64,000 nucleotides of DNA from Rhizobium sp. 16-488-2b (GCF_017741815.1 NZ_JAGHMF010000017.1:1-64000), one strand, 5' to 3'. Shown: positions 7,726 to 15,793, counted from the stretch's first letter. A program made the numbers and translations. Notes: generated by a model from the sequence alone, not told the origin.

Positions 7726-9030
7726 TCAGCGACCCGTCGTGACCTGCACTTCCTGGGTGAAGGTCCAGATCGGCTTGCCCCATTCGGCCGGCAGCGGCGG
7801 GAATGGTGCTGCGCGGCGAACGCCATCGACCACGGCGGCGTCGAGTTCGGGAATGCCCGAGCTGCGCGCAACCGACAGGCTGCTCACGCCGCCAGAGCCG
7901 TTGATGCTCAACCGAATGCGAACGCTCATCGCGGCATTCATCCGCCTGTATTCGGAAGGCACGCGGACGGACCGCCTGATTTTCGATTGCACCTTGCCCG
8001 GATAGTTGGCGACCGCGGCACTGCCGGAGCCGCCGCGATTTCCGGCGCTGCGCGAATCCTGGTCGGAGGCCTGGTCGACGCCATCGGAAGCGCCGCGTCG
8101 GCTATCCTGCTTGTTCTCGCCCTGAGAGCCTGAACGCGTGACAACCTTCTTCGGCGGCTGCTTCTTCTCTACCGGCTTCGGCTTTTCCACCGGCTTCTGC
8201 GCAACCGGCTTCGGGTCCGGCGTCGGCACGGTCTCCGGCTCAGGCGGAATTTCCGCCGTCTCGGTCGGCTGAACCGGCGCCACATCCTCAGGCGTCGCAG
8301 GCGGCGTCTCGGTAACCTCCGGCTGAACCTCCGTCGGCACCTCGGTTGCCATCGGCTGAACGACCGAGGTCTCGGCTGGCACCTGCGACGTCAACACCTC
8401 AGGCTCGACCGCCGTCATGTTCTCAGGCGAGACCCGCGTGACTTCCTGCGTCGGCGCGACAGGCTGTGGATCGACCGGCTGCGCGTCGGGCTGAACCTCT
8501 GTCGGCTGCTGCGCGACCTCGGGCTGCACCTGTTCCGCCACGATCTCTTCCGGCTGCGGCTCGGCCGTCTCCTCACCCGACGATGCCTGGTCGAGATCCG
8601 AATCGCCGAGCATGATCACGCTCACCGTCTCGCCGGCCTCTTCCTCCGGCTGCTCCGGAGTGACGACGACGCCGACGATCAGCGCGATTGCGAGCGCGCT
8701 GTGGAAAATGAAAGAACCGATGCAGGCGGCCGTCACGCCGAGCTTGCCGCGATGCGGCCGGGTGGCCGCCGGCATCTCGACGCTCGCATCCATCAGCGGC
8801 GCCGCCGCATGGCCGTTGCTTGCGCTACGCGGATCCTGCGGGAAGGACGAGATTTGCGCCTGGCGCGTGTAGTGCAGAACAGCCTCGGCGGCCGGCTGGC
8901 GCGCGACGTTGCGGAGATCCGACAACTCGTGGCCGGGATGCATGCCCGGGTTGTTGTCGTTCACACCGCCATCGGCGACCGCCTCGTCGAAGAGAACCTG
9001 TCTCGCCTTTGATCTCGCTGAAACCACCAT
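7726..9030 (-). CDS. tonB: TonB-family energy transducer
   Basis: 434 residues from ATG 9030 (other in-frame starts: TTG 9054, GTG 8964). A cytoplasmic N-terminal part is followed by a single membrane anchor around residue 100 with the SFIFHSALAIALIVGVVV pattern, including the Ser/His typical of TonB. A very long Pro/Glu/Val-rich periplasmic spacer follows, then the C-terminal TonB domain (VRIRLSINGSGGVSSLSV, GIPELDAAVVDGV). TonB couples the proton gradient (through ExbBD, not in this window) to outer membrane receptors such as a heme receptor. A secreted protein gene lies just upstream on the same strand. Confidence 0.85.
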   Translation of the reverse strand: MVVSARSKARQVLFDEAVADGGVNDNNPGMHPGHELSDLRNVARQPAAEAVLHYTRQAQISSFPQDPRSASNGHAAAPLMDASVEMPAATRPHRGKLGVTAACIGSFIFHSALAIALIVGVVVTPEQPEEEAGETVSVIMLGDSDLDQASSGEETAEPQPEEIVAEQVQPEVAQQPTEVQPDAQPVDPQPVAPTQEVTRVSPENMTAVEPEVLTSQVPAETSVVQPMATEVPTEVQPEVTETPPATPEDVAPVQPTETAEIPPEPETVPTPDPKPVAQKPVEKPKPVEKKQPPKKVVTRSGSQGENKQDSRRGASDGVDQASDQDSRSAGNRGGSGSAAVANYPGKVQSKIRRSVRVPSEYRRMNAAMSVRIRLSINGSGGVSSLSVARSSGIPELDAAVVDGVRRAAPFPPLPAEWGKPIWTFTQEVQVTTGR

Positions 9031-9061
9031 TTTGGACGCCTTGTACCGCTGCAACGGAAGA

Positions 9062-9081
9062 GGCCGGGGCTACCCCCGGCC
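9062..9081 (-). other. Intergenic hairpin between the secreted-protein gene and tonB
   Basis: 8-bp perfect stem GGCCGGGG / CCCCGGCC with a 4-base loop in the gap before tonB. There is no strong T run after it on the - strand, so it may attenuate or process the transcript, not end it. Confidence 0.45.
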
Positions 9082-9086
9082 GTCAC

Positions 9087-9545
9087 TCAACCTTCGAAAG
9101 GAATGGAAACCTGGGAGCGGGTCACCAGACCCTTCATGCACTCGCCCTTGTCGGGGCCTTCGCACGCCGGCGTGTCATTGATCAGCAGCCGCGTCACCGC
9201 CTCGCATTTCACGTTCGGCATATCGAACTGCCGCACCCGCTTCTTGCCCTGCGGCAGATCGCGGAAATCGAGAACGGTGATCTTGTCGACGGCGTTCTTG
9301 TCGTTGAAGAAGGCAAGCTCGAAGGACACTTTGGTGATCGCTTGCGGCAGCGTGTTCAACGCCACGAAGGTCATCATGCAGCCCTTCTGCGAAGGCGCCA
9401 GCGCGTTGAGTTCCACATCGAGCGCTGCCTTCGGCGCGGCCGCCGCTGCGGGCTCCTGCGCATAGGCCTGGATCGCGCCCGAAAGGACCAGTGAGCCGGC
9501 TGCCAAAAGCGTTGCAAATCGGGTGACCGGCCTCGTGACTACCAT
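9087..9545 (-). CDS. Secreted protein of the hmu/tonB locus, unknown function
   Basis: 152 residues with a clear signal peptide (FATLLAAGSLVLSGAIQAYAQ, cleavage near residue 29). The mature part has four cysteines (KGCMM, VKCEA, PACEG, GECMK), probably two disulfides, and a beta-rich core SFELAFFNDKNAVDKITVLD. Homologous proteins are known to me only as hypothetical or Tat-signal-like proteins beside rhizobial heme genes. It sits upstream of tonB and diverges from hmuP, so a periplasmic role in heme or TonB function is a reasonable inference. Confidence 0.65.
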   Translation of the reverse strand: MVVTRPVTRFATLLAAGSLVLSGAIQAYAQEPAAAAAPKAALDVELNALAPSQKGCMMTFVALNTLPQAITKVSFELAFFNDKNAVDKITVLDFRDLPQGKKRVRQFDMPNVKCEAVTRLLINDTPACEGPDKGECMKGLVTRSQVSIPFEG

Positions 9546-9573
9546 TGCGTCTCTCCACTGAAATTCTGAAACT

Positions 9574-9588
9574 TGACTTACAAAGTCC
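9574..9588. promoter_or_regulatory. Degenerate iron-responsive box upstream of the tonB operon
   Basis: TGA-N9-TCC, one mismatch from the TGA-N9-TCA operator. It lies 29 bases upstream of the secreted-protein start (9545), nearer to the tonB side than the perfect box at 9612. Confidence 0.3.
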
Positions 9589-9611
9589 GCTATTGCGTCT
9601 TTAAAAAATGA

Positions 9612-9626
9612 TGACTATGAAAGTCA
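9612..9626. promoter_or_regulatory. RirA-type iron-responsive operator upstream of hmuP
   Basis: TGACTATGAAAGTCA is an exact TGA-N9-TCA match with partial dyad (TGACT...AGTCA). It lies 62 bases before hmuP and 67 bases before the divergent secreted-protein gene. Iron-dependent repression of both directions is expected from known hmu regulation in rhizobia. Confidence 0.7.
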
Positions 9627-9687
9627 AGATAATTGTAGGTCGTAAGGGCATTTTTGGCCCACCTAAAGAAGCAAAAAAGCCAACGAA

Positions 9688-9870
9688 ATGATGGTCGATA
9701 AGCCGGACACACTGAAGCAAACGCTGTTGGCGCGCGACGCCATGGCCGAGGTCCGAATCCTGGAGAGCAGCGAGATTTTTCGCGGCGCCAACGAGATCGT
9801 CATTCGCCACGACGGCGCCTTGTACCGGATGAAAATCACCCGCCAGGGCAAGCTAATTCTGAATAAGTAG
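9688..9870 (+). CDS. hmuP: Hemin uptake protein HmuP
   Basis: 60 residues. The ending SSEIFRGANEIVIRHDGALYRMKITRQ is the HmuP signature (split here as SEIFRGANEIVIRHDG and ALYRMKITRQGKLIL). In Sinorhizobium and Bradyrhizobium HmuP is needed for expression of the outer membrane heme receptor gene. The gene heads hmuPSTUV, with a RirA-type box upstream and hmuS 10 bases downstream. The start could be either of two adjacent ATGs (9688 or 9691). Confidence 0.88.
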   Translation: MMVDKPDTLKQTLLARDAMAEVRILESSEIFRGANEIVIRHDGALYRMKITRQGKLILNK

Positions 9871-9880
9871 GGGTAGACAT

Positions 9881-10930
9881 ATGACTGAGAACACCAAGCC
9901 GTCGCCGGCCGAGATCCGCGCCTTCCGCGCCGAAAACCCGAAAATGCGCGAGCGCGATATCGCCGCCCAGCTCAAGGTTTCCGAAGCAGCGCTCGTGGCC
10001 GCGGAAGTCGGCATTTCCGCCACCCGCATCGACGGAAGCGCGATCAAGCTCCTGGAGCGCGTCGCCGAACTCGGCGAAGTCATGGCGCTCTCGCGCAACG
10101 AGAGCGCCGTTCACGAAAAGATCGGCGTCTACGAGAACATCAAGACCGGCGGCCAGGGCGCCATCGTGCTTGGCGAGAACATTGATCTGCGCATTTTCCC
10201 GAGCCGCTGGGTCCACGCCTTCGCGGTCACCAAGAAGGACGGCGACCAGGAGCGCCTGAGCCTGCAGTATTTCGACAAGGCCGGCACCGCCGTCCACAAG
10301 GTTCACCTGCGCCCGGCCTCCAACGTCGAGGCCTATCACTCTATCGTGAACGACCTCAAGATCGAGGACCAGTCGCAGGACTTCATCGCCGACGACAGCA
10401 AGACGGTGGCCGACGAGAGCGGCAGCGTCACCAAGGACGAGCTGCGCGACCACTGGAGCAAGATGACCGACACGCACGAATTCTTCGGCATGCTGCGCAA
10501 GCTGAAGATCGGCCGCCAGGCCGCCGTGCGGACCGTTGGCGACGACTTCGCCTGGCAGCTCGACAACACCGCGACCGCAGAGATGATGCACGCATCGGTC
10601 AAGTCCGGCCTGCCGATCATGTGCTTCGTCGGCAATGACGGCATTGTCCAGATCCACTCCGGCCCGATCTCCAACGTCCAGCCCATGGGTCCGTGGATCA
10701 ACATCCTCGACGAGACCTTCCATCTGCACCTGCGTCAGGACCACATCGCCGAAACCTGGGCAGTGCGCAAGCCGACCAAGGATGGCCACGTCACCTCCGT
10801 CGAAGTCTACGGCGCCAATGGCGAAATGATCATCCAGTTCTTCGGCAAGCGCCACGAAGGCTCCGCGGAGCGCGCAGACTGGCGCGACATCGTCGAAAGC
10901 CTGCCCAAGGCGGCCAGCGTTGCGGCGTAA
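9881..10930 (+). CDS. hmuS: Hemin-degrading/trafficking protein HmuS
   Basis: 349 residues, the normal HemS/ChuS/HmuS length, made of two related halves (about residues 10-165 and 180-340). The second half begins with DHWSKMTDTHEFFGMLRKL and ends WAVRKPTKDGHVTSVEVY; a candidate heme-ligand His is in THEFFGML. The protein binds cytoplasmic heme and passes it on or degrades it. The tight position between hmuP and hmuT (overlap with the upstream reading frame of hmuT only) indicates one transcript. Confidence 0.9.
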   Translation: MTENTKPSPAEIRAFRAENPKMRERDIAAQLKVSEAALVAAEVGISATRIDGSAIKLLERVAELGEVMALSRNESAVHEKIGVYENIKTGGQGAIVLGENIDLRIFPSRWVHAFAVTKKDGDQERLSLQYFDKAGTAVHKVHLRPASNVEAYHSIVNDLKIEDQSQDFIADDSKTVADESGSVTKDELRDHWSKMTDTHEFFGMLRKLKIGRQAAVRTVGDDFAWQLDNTATAEMMHASVKSGLPIMCFVGNDGIVQIHSGPISNVQPMGPWINILDETFHLHLRQDHIAETWAVRKPTKDGHVTSVEVYGANGEMIIQFFGKRHEGSAERADWRDIVESLPKAASVAA

Positions 10931-10946
10931 GCCGAAGGAGATGACG

Positions 10947-11849
10947 ATGCCGAACCACAATCGCGGTTCATTCAAGAAGACATCCATGCTGCGGGGCCTC
11001 ATGGCCCTGCCGCTGGCAGCCTCGCTTCTCGCCTTCTCGCCGGCTGCCCATGCCGAAGACAAGATCGACAGCACCCGCCTGATCTCGATCGGCGGCGACC
11101 TCACCGAGATCATCTATGCGCTCGGCGAAGAAAAGCACCTGATCGCCCGCGACACGACCAGCCTGTTTCCCGAACAGGCTCTGAAGCTGCCCGATGTCGG
11201 CTACATGCGCGCGCTGTCGCCCGAAAACATCCTTGCAATGAACCCGACGGCCATCGTCGCCGTCGAGGGCTCCGGCCCGCCGGAAGCGTTGACGGTGCTG
11301 CGCAGCGCCAGCGTCCCCTTCGAGACGGTACCGAACGCCTATACGCGCGACGGCATCCTCGCCAAGATCGACAAGGTCGGCGCGCTGCTTGGCGTCGAGC
11401 CAAAGGCAGCCGAACTGCACAAGCAGGTCGCGACCGATCTCGACGCGGCGATTTCAGACGCCGCCAAGCACCCGGAAAGCGAACGCAAGCGCGTTCTCTT
11501 CATCCTCAGCATGCAGGGCGGCAAGATCATGGCTTCGGGCACCGGAACGGCGGCCGATGGCATCATCAAGCTCGCCGGCCTGGTCAACGCCGTCGGCACC
11601 TTCCCGGGCTACAAGCCGCTGACCGATGAGGCGATCATCGAAGCCAAGCCCGACGTCATCCTGATGATGAACCGTGGCGACGGCGCAGGCACCAAGAACG
11701 AAGACCTGATGAAGCAGCCGGCGCTGGCGCTGACGCCCGCCGTGCAGAACAAGGCGATCATCCGCATGGACGGTCTGCACCTGCTCGGCTTCGGCCCGCG
11801 CACCGCCAGCGCCGTGCGCGAACTCACCAAGGCGATCTACGGGGGCTGA
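10947..11849 (+). CDS. hmuT: Heme ABC transporter periplasmic binding protein
   Basis: 300 residues from the ATG at 10947, chosen because AAGGAG ends exactly six bases before it; ATG 10941 abuts that site. A signal peptide (GLMALPLAASLLAFSPAAHA) precedes a class III, helical-backbone binding protein: STRLISIGGDLTEIIYALG, a GYMRALSPENILAMNP segment, and KPLTDEAIIEAKPDVILM in lobe two. It delivers heme from the TonB-dependent receptor to HmuUV. The start is 16 bases after hmuS, and two bases separate its stop from hmuU. Confidence 0.9.
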   Translation: MPNHNRGSFKKTSMLRGLMALPLAASLLAFSPAAHAEDKIDSTRLISIGGDLTEIIYALGEEKHLIARDTTSLFPEQALKLPDVGYMRALSPENILAMNPTAIVAVEGSGPPEALTVLRSASVPFETVPNAYTRDGILAKIDKVGALLGVEPKAAELHKQVATDLDAAISDAAKHPESERKRVLFILSMQGGKIMASGTGTAADGIIKLAGLVNAVGTFPGYKPLTDEAIIEAKPDVILMMNRGDGAGTKNEDLMKQPALALTPAVQNKAIIRMDGLHLLGFGPRTASAVRELTKAIYGG

Positions 11850-11851
11850 CC

Positions 11852-12964
11852 ATGGCGGTAGTGAACGACATGGACGGGCGTCGCATCGTGTTTTCGGCCT
11901 CGGGGATGCGTGAGCGTCACCGGGCCGGCGACCGCTCGCTGCTGGCACTGGCGGTCATCGCGCTGCTGGTGGTCGGCTCCGTCCTGTCGTTACTGTTCTC
12001 CGTCACGACCGGCGCCTCGGATGCGTCCTTCCTCGACGTGATCGCCAATGTCGCCGGATCGGATGATGCGCTGAGCAAGCGCGACCGCATCATCATCTTC
12101 GACATCCGCATGCCCCGCGCCATCCTCGGTTTCCTCGTCGGTGGTTCGCTGGCAGTCTCGGGCGCCGTCATGCAGGGCCTGTTTCGCAACCCGCTGGCCG
12201 ATCCCGGCCTCGTCGGCGTCTCCTCCGGCGCCGGCCTCGGCGCTGTCGTCATGATCGTGCTCGGCGGCGGCTTCGTCGCTCCCCTCTACGTCCTGCTCGG
12301 CATCTATGCGCTTCCATTCGCAGCCTTCGCCGGCGGCCTCGCCACGACGCTGCTGCTCTACCGCATCGCCACCAGCAACGGCCAGACCTCCGTCGCGACC
12401 ATGCTGCTTGCCGGCATCGCGCTCGGCTCGCTTGCCGGCGCCATGACCGGCCTGCTCGTCTACATGGCCAACGACCAGCAGCTGCGCGATCTCACCTTCT
12501 GGGGCATGGGCTCGCTCGCCGGCTCGACATGGACCAAGATCGCCGCCGCCGGCCCGATCATCCTCCTGTCCTTCATCGTCGTCCCCTTCCTCGCCAAGGG
12601 CCTCAACGCCATCACGCTCGGCGAGGCCGCAGCCTTCCACATGGGCGTTCCCGTGCAGCGGCTGAAGAACATCGCCATCGTCACCGTCGCGGCCGCGACA
12701 GGCGCATCGGTCGCCGTCAGCGGCGGCATCGGCTTTGTCGGTATCGTCGTGCCGCACGTACTGAGAATGGCGATCGGCCCCGATCACCGCTATCTCCTGC
12801 CGGCCTCGGCGCTCCTCGGCGGTTCCCTGCTGATCTTCGCCGACGTGATCGCCCGCACCATCGTCGCGCCCGCCGAACTGCCGATCGGCATCATCACCGC
12901 GGCCGTCGGCGGCCCGTTCTTTCTCTGGATCCTGCTGCGCCAGCGTTCCCGCCTTGCCCTTTGA
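11852..12964 (+). CDS. hmuU: Heme ABC transporter permease
   Basis: 370 residues of the FecCD/BtuC permease family, about ten membrane helices. Typical motifs are IRMPRAILGFLVGGSLAVSG, FRNPLADPGLVGVSSGAGLG, and the cytoplasmic coupling region LGEAAAFHMGVPVQRLK, followed by GGIGFVGIVVPHVLRM. It forms the membrane channel of the heme importer with HmuV. Two bases from hmuT and nine from hmuV. Confidence 0.93.
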   Translation: MAVVNDMDGRRIVFSASGMRERHRAGDRSLLALAVIALLVVGSVLSLLFSVTTGASDASFLDVIANVAGSDDALSKRDRIIIFDIRMPRAILGFLVGGSLAVSGAVMQGLFRNPLADPGLVGVSSGAGLGAVVMIVLGGGFVAPLYVLLGIYALPFAAFAGGLATTLLLYRIATSNGQTSVATMLLAGIALGSLAGAMTGLLVYMANDQQLRDLTFWGMGSLAGSTWTKIAAAGPIILLSFIVVPFLAKGLNAITLGEAAAFHMGVPVQRLKNIAIVTVAAATGASVAVSGGIGFVGIVVPHVLRMAIGPDHRYLLPASALLGGSLLIFADVIARTIVAPAELPIGIITAAVGGPFFLWILLRQRSRLAL

Positions 12965-12973
12965 GTATCTGCC

Positions 12974-13765
12974 ATGATCGAAGTCTCCGGCGTCTCCGTC
13001 CGCCTGTCGGGCAAAACCATCGTTGAAGACGTCGGCTTCACCGCCGCCTCGGGCAAGCTGACGGCGATTGCCGGGCCGAACGGCTCCGGCAAGACGACCA
13101 CGATGAAGGCCGTATCCGGCGAACTGCCCTATAGCGGCTCGATCCGCATCAACGGCGAAGACGTGCGCGGGCTGCAACCATACCAGCTGGCGGCCGTGCG
13201 CGGCGTACTGCCCCAGGCAAGCAACATCTCCTTCCCCTTCACCGTCCGCGAAATCGTGCGCATGGGCCTGACATCTGGGCTGAACCGCAATCCCGAACGC
13301 GCCGAGCAGACGGCGGCCAAGGCGCTGTCTTCGGTCGATCTCGACGGTTACGAAGGGCGCTTCTACCAGCACCTCTCCGGCGGCGAGCAGCAGCGCGTGC
13401 AGCTTGCCCGCGTGCTTTGCCAGATCTCCGAACCCGTCGTCGACGGCAAGCCGCGCTGGCTCCTCCTCGACGAGCCGGTCTCCAGCCTCGACATCAGCCA
13501 CCAGCTGACGATCATGCGCCTTGCCCGCGCCTTCTGCGACGCCGGCGGCGGCGTCATCGCGGTGATGCACGACCTCAACCTGACGGCGCTATTCGCCGAC
13601 CAGATCATACTCATGCAGCAGGGCGGCCTTGCAGCCCGGGGCACGGTGCATGACGTGCTGACTGACGAGACCATGCACTCGGTCTTCGGCTGCCCGCTGC
13701 GCATCAACAAGGTGCCCGACGACGGCACCCCTTTCGTGCTCGCCCACAGCGCCGTCGGCGGCTGA
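12974..13765 (+). CDS. hmuV: Heme ABC transporter ATPase
   Basis: 263 residues. Walker A GPNGSGKTT near residue 36, signature LSGGEQQR, Walker B WLLLDEPVSSLD and H-loop VMHDLN are all present and intact. It powers HmuTU heme import. It is the last gene of the hmu operon; an EcfG-type promoter begins 9 bases after its stop for the next gene, and no terminator is obvious between them. Confidence 0.93.
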   Translation: MIEVSGVSVRLSGKTIVEDVGFTAASGKLTAIAGPNGSGKTTTMKAVSGELPYSGSIRINGEDVRGLQPYQLAAVRGVLPQASNISFPFTVREIVRMGLTSGLNRNPERAEQTAAKALSSVDLDGYEGRFYQHLSGGEQQRVQLARVLCQISEPVVDGKPRWLLLDEPVSSLDISHQLTIMRLARAFCDAGGGVIAVMHDLNLTALFADQIILMQQGGLAARGTVHDVLTDETMHSVFGCPLRINKVPDDGTPFVLAHSAVGG

Positions 13766-13773
13766 TTACAAGC

Positions 13774-13799
13774 GGAACCTTTTGCCCACAACCGGCGTT
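13774..13799 (+). promoter_or_regulatory. EcfG-type promoter (GGAAC-N17-CGTT) for the YqjD/ElaB-like pair
   Basis: GGAAC at 13774-13778 and CGTT at 13796-13799 with 17 bases between match the alphaproteobacterial EcfG consensus exactly. The start codon of the next gene is 110 bases downstream. Confidence 0.75.
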
Positions 13800-13908
13800 A
13801 AGCCATTGATTTGGGTCATTGCCGGGCATCTGTGTTCATGCAAGCTTGCGTTCTGATCCTGTGTTTAACCAGGCGGTGCGAAACCGCGCCGTAACAATGG
13901 AGAAAACC

Positions 13909-14256
13909 ATGGCATCTTTCCTTCAGACCGGCCGTCACCGTCGCAATGGCAGCGCCGCTCTTCACAACATCGAGGCAACGGTCGAGGACCAGATCGCATC
14001 GCTGCAGGATGAGATCGCGTCGCTGACGAAGTTGATCAGCAAGAACTCGCGCAAGCAGAGCGAAAAACTCAGCGCCCAGGCGGCATCCGGCTACGAAGAT
14101 CTCGTTGCCCGCAGCGAGGACTTGCTGCGCGACCTGCAGGATGGTTATCTGCGCGGCGCTTCCGAAGTGCGCGACACCGTTCGCAGGCACCCGGTCGCCA
14201 CCATCGGCGCTGCTGCCGCATTCGGACTGGTCGTTGCCCTCCTGGCACGACGCTAA
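13909..14256 (+). CDS. YqjD/ElaB-like (DUF883) membrane-anchored protein
   Basis: 115 residues. The start ATG 13909 is preceded by GGAG at six bases (an upstream ATG at 13897 overlaps that site). The layout is typical of YqjD/ElaB: a long charged helical domain (VEDQIASLQDEIASLTKLIS and SGYEDLVARSEDLLRDL) followed by RRHPVATIGAAAAFGLVVAL, a C-terminal tail anchor in the inner membrane. E. coli members bind ribosomes in stationary phase. The EcfG-type promoter upstream makes it a general stress gene. The next gene starts 9 bases downstream. Confidence 0.75.
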   Translation: MASFLQTGRHRRNGSAALHNIEATVEDQIASLQDEIASLTKLISKNSRKQSEKLSAQAASGYEDLVARSEDLLRDLQDGYLRGASEVRDTVRRHPVATIGAAAAFGLVVALLARR

Positions 14257-14265
14257 GGAGGCTAG

Positions 14266-14667
14266 ATGCTGTTCCCGATCCTCAGCCTCCTGGTAGGCAC
14301 GAGTGTTCACCGCACCGTTGCGCGCACCAAGCGCAACGGTATTTTCATTGCCATCGCCGCGATTTTCGTGCTGACCGCCTATGCGCTGGCCGTCACAGCC
14401 GGCGCCATCTGGCTCGCCGGCATTTACGGCGCCGTCGGAGCAGCACTCTTTCTGGCGGCCTGCGCGCTTCTGATCGCCATCATCGTGATGATCGTCATGA
14501 TGGTGATGAACGCCCAGGAAGCCCGGCGCGCAAAAGAACGCAAGCAGGCGTTCGAGACGGCCGCCGCGGCCAGTCTCGGCATCATCCGCTCGCAGCCGCT
14601 TCTGACCGCCGGCGTGATCGCCGCCATGGTCGCCGCCAATCTCTTCACCTCGAAGGATCGCGACTGA
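14266..14667 (+). CDS. Small membrane protein paired with YqjD/ElaB-like gene (YqjE-like position)
   Basis: 133 residues with two strong central membrane segments (FIAIAAIFVLTAYALAVTAG and ALFLAACALLIAIIVMIVMM), a charged loop RRAKERKQAF and a short hydrophobic C-terminal segment. AAGGAGG lies just upstream of the ATG. It is in the position of YqjE in enterobacterial yqjDE operons, but sequence homology is not clear to me. Likely co-transcribed from the EcfG-type promoter at 13774 and ended by the terminator at 14694. Confidence 0.65.
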   Translation: MLFPILSLLVGTSVHRTVARTKRNGIFIAIAAIFVLTAYALAVTAGAIWLAGIYGAVGAALFLAACALLIAIIVMIVMMVMNAQEARRAKERKQAFETAAAASLGIIRSQPLLTAGVIAAMVAANLFTSKDRD

Positions 14668-14693
14668 CATCGCTGCCGCCTTCGCTGAACGCA

Positions 14694-14732
14694 TAAAAAA
14701 ACCGGCGCCCGCAAGGGTCAGCCGGTTTTTCC
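14694..14732. terminator. Bidirectional terminator between stress membrane gene and ecfG
   Basis: AAAAAAACCGG and CCGGTTTTT arms (9 bp core) around a 16-base GC-rich loop, with A and T runs on both sides. It lies between the rightward membrane gene (stop 14667) and the leftward ecfG (stop 14752), so it can end both. Confidence 0.8.
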
Positions 14733-14751
14733 TTGTCCGTTCAATGCAGTC

Positions 14752-15306
14752 TCAGAAGGCGAAGGCCTTGGAGGTCAGCGGCGACGAGGTCGCATCCGGT
14801 CCGAAATCGGCCTCGCCGGTGATCTGCAGCATTTCCTGCAGGCGCTGGCGGGCGCGATTGACGCGGCTCTTGATCGTTCCGACCGCGCAGCCGCAGATTT
14901 CGGCAGCTTCCTCGTAGGAGAAGCCCGATGCGCCGACCAGAATGATCGCTTCGCGCTGGTCGCTCGGCAGCTGCTCGAGCGCCTTCTTGAAATCCTGAAG
15001 ATCGAGCGCGCCATATTGCGACGGGTGCGTTGCCATGGATTCCGTGAACAGGCCGTCGCTGTCCTGTATCTCGCGGCCCGCCTTGCGCATCTGGCTGTAG
15101 AGCTCGTTGCGCAGGATGGTGAAGAGCCAGGCCTTCATGTTGGTGCCCATCTCGAAGTGGTCCTGCTTGGCCCATGCCTTCATGATGGTGTCTTGCACGA
15201 GGTCATCGGCGCGGTCATGACGACCGATCAGCGAGATGGCGAATGCGCGCAGGCTTGGGAGAGCCGAAAGGAGCTCGCGTTTGAAGCTTGGTTGCTGCTT
15301 GTCCAT
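14752..15306 (-). CDS. ecfG: EcfG-type sigma factor of the general stress response
   Basis: 184 residues, ECF sigma layout. Region 2 (residues about 20-85: AFAISLIGRHDRADDLVQDT, then MKAWLFTILRNELYSQMRK) is followed by an acidic linker and region 4 (LPSDQREAIILVGASGFSYE, then CAVGTIKSRVNRARQRL). EcfG directs RNA polymerase to GGAAC-N16/17-CGTT promoters and is held inactive by NepR. It starts 10 bases after nepR. The matching promoter elements nearby support the call. Confidence 0.92.
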   Translation of the reverse strand: MDKQQPSFKRELLSALPSLRAFAISLIGRHDRADDLVQDTIMKAWAKQDHFEMGTNMKAWLFTILRNELYSQMRKAGREIQDSDGLFTESMATHPSQYGALDLQDFKKALEQLPSDQREAIILVGASGFSYEEAAEICGCAVGTIKSRVNRARQRLQEMLQITGEADFGPDATSSPLTSKAFAF

Positions 15307-15316
15307 AGATCAACCT

Positions 15317-15520
15317 TCACTTCGCTGCTTTGGCCGAGGCCATTTCGGCCTGGTCGAGCTTTTCGAGGAGATCGAGGAAACGATCGGGGATCGCTTCTTC
15401 CTGAACGGCAGCGTAAAGCGATCTCAAACGCACCCCGATCTGGCTGTTGGGATCCATGATATCGCTTGCACGTAACTCAGCGCGTTGGCCGTCTATGTCT
15501 TCGTTGTTCCGGCTTGTCAT
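15317..15520 (-). CDS. nepR: Anti-sigma factor NepR
   Basis: 67 residues. The two helices of NepR are recognisable: QIGVRLRSLYAAVQEEAIPD and RFLDLLEKLDQAE, which wrap around either EcfG or phosphorylated PhyR. It is encoded upstream of ecfG and divergent from phyR, the canonical arrangement. Length and key residues are normal. Confidence 0.93.
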   Translation of the reverse strand: MTSRNNEDIDGQRAELRASDIMDPNSQIGVRLRSLYAAVQEEAIPDRFLDLLEKLDQAEMASAKAAK

Positions 15521-15686
15521 TAACTTTTCACTTCTTGTCCGTTGTCTCTAAGCCTCGCGTACCGCTGCGGGAAAACCTTCATTCCGGTCCCCCGCCGCCT
15601 CGGTCGAATTCTCGCCGGACAACCCTCTCGGAATGCATGTCGTGTCGCAGGTCAGTTTACGATGAGCCCCTTCTCGTGGGCAGTAG

Positions 15687-15711
15687 AATGCGCGGTGGTA
15701 AAAAAAGTTCC
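15687..15711 (-). promoter_or_regulatory. Probable EcfG-type promoter of nepR-ecfG (one mismatch)
   Basis: On the - strand GGAAC (15711-15707) is followed after 16 bases by CATT (15690-15687), one mismatch from CGTT. The GGAAC is part of an inverted repeat shared with the phyR promoter. The start codon of nepR is about 165 bases downstream. Confidence 0.5.
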
Positions 15712-15731
15712 TGATCATCTGGAACTTTTTT
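15701..15731. repeat. 11-bp inverted repeat holding both divergent -35 elements
   Basis: AAAAAAGTTCC (15701-15711) and GGAACTTTTTT (15721-15731) are perfect reverse complements, separated by 9 bases. Each arm contains one EcfG -35 GGAAC followed by a T run pointing to its own gene. The symmetry places two EcfG holoenzymes back to back. Confidence 0.8.
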
Positions 15732-15746
15732 CCGGTAGTGTGCGTT
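15721..15746 (+). promoter_or_regulatory. phyR: EcfG-type promoter of phyR (GGAAC-N17-CGTT)
   Basis: GGAAC at 15721-15725, CGTT at 15743-15746 and 17 bases between are an exact consensus match. The phyR ATG is 47 bases downstream. This gives positive feedback in the stress switch. Confidence 0.85.
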
Positions 15747-15793
15747 CTCGATGCACTGGAGCTGTTTTTCGGCCCTGCTTATGGGAGCTTTCT

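Noticed and set aside
11990..13570. 526-codon open frame antisense to hmuU and hmuV
   Set aside because: Same reason: the + strand genes have intact permease and ATPase motifs.
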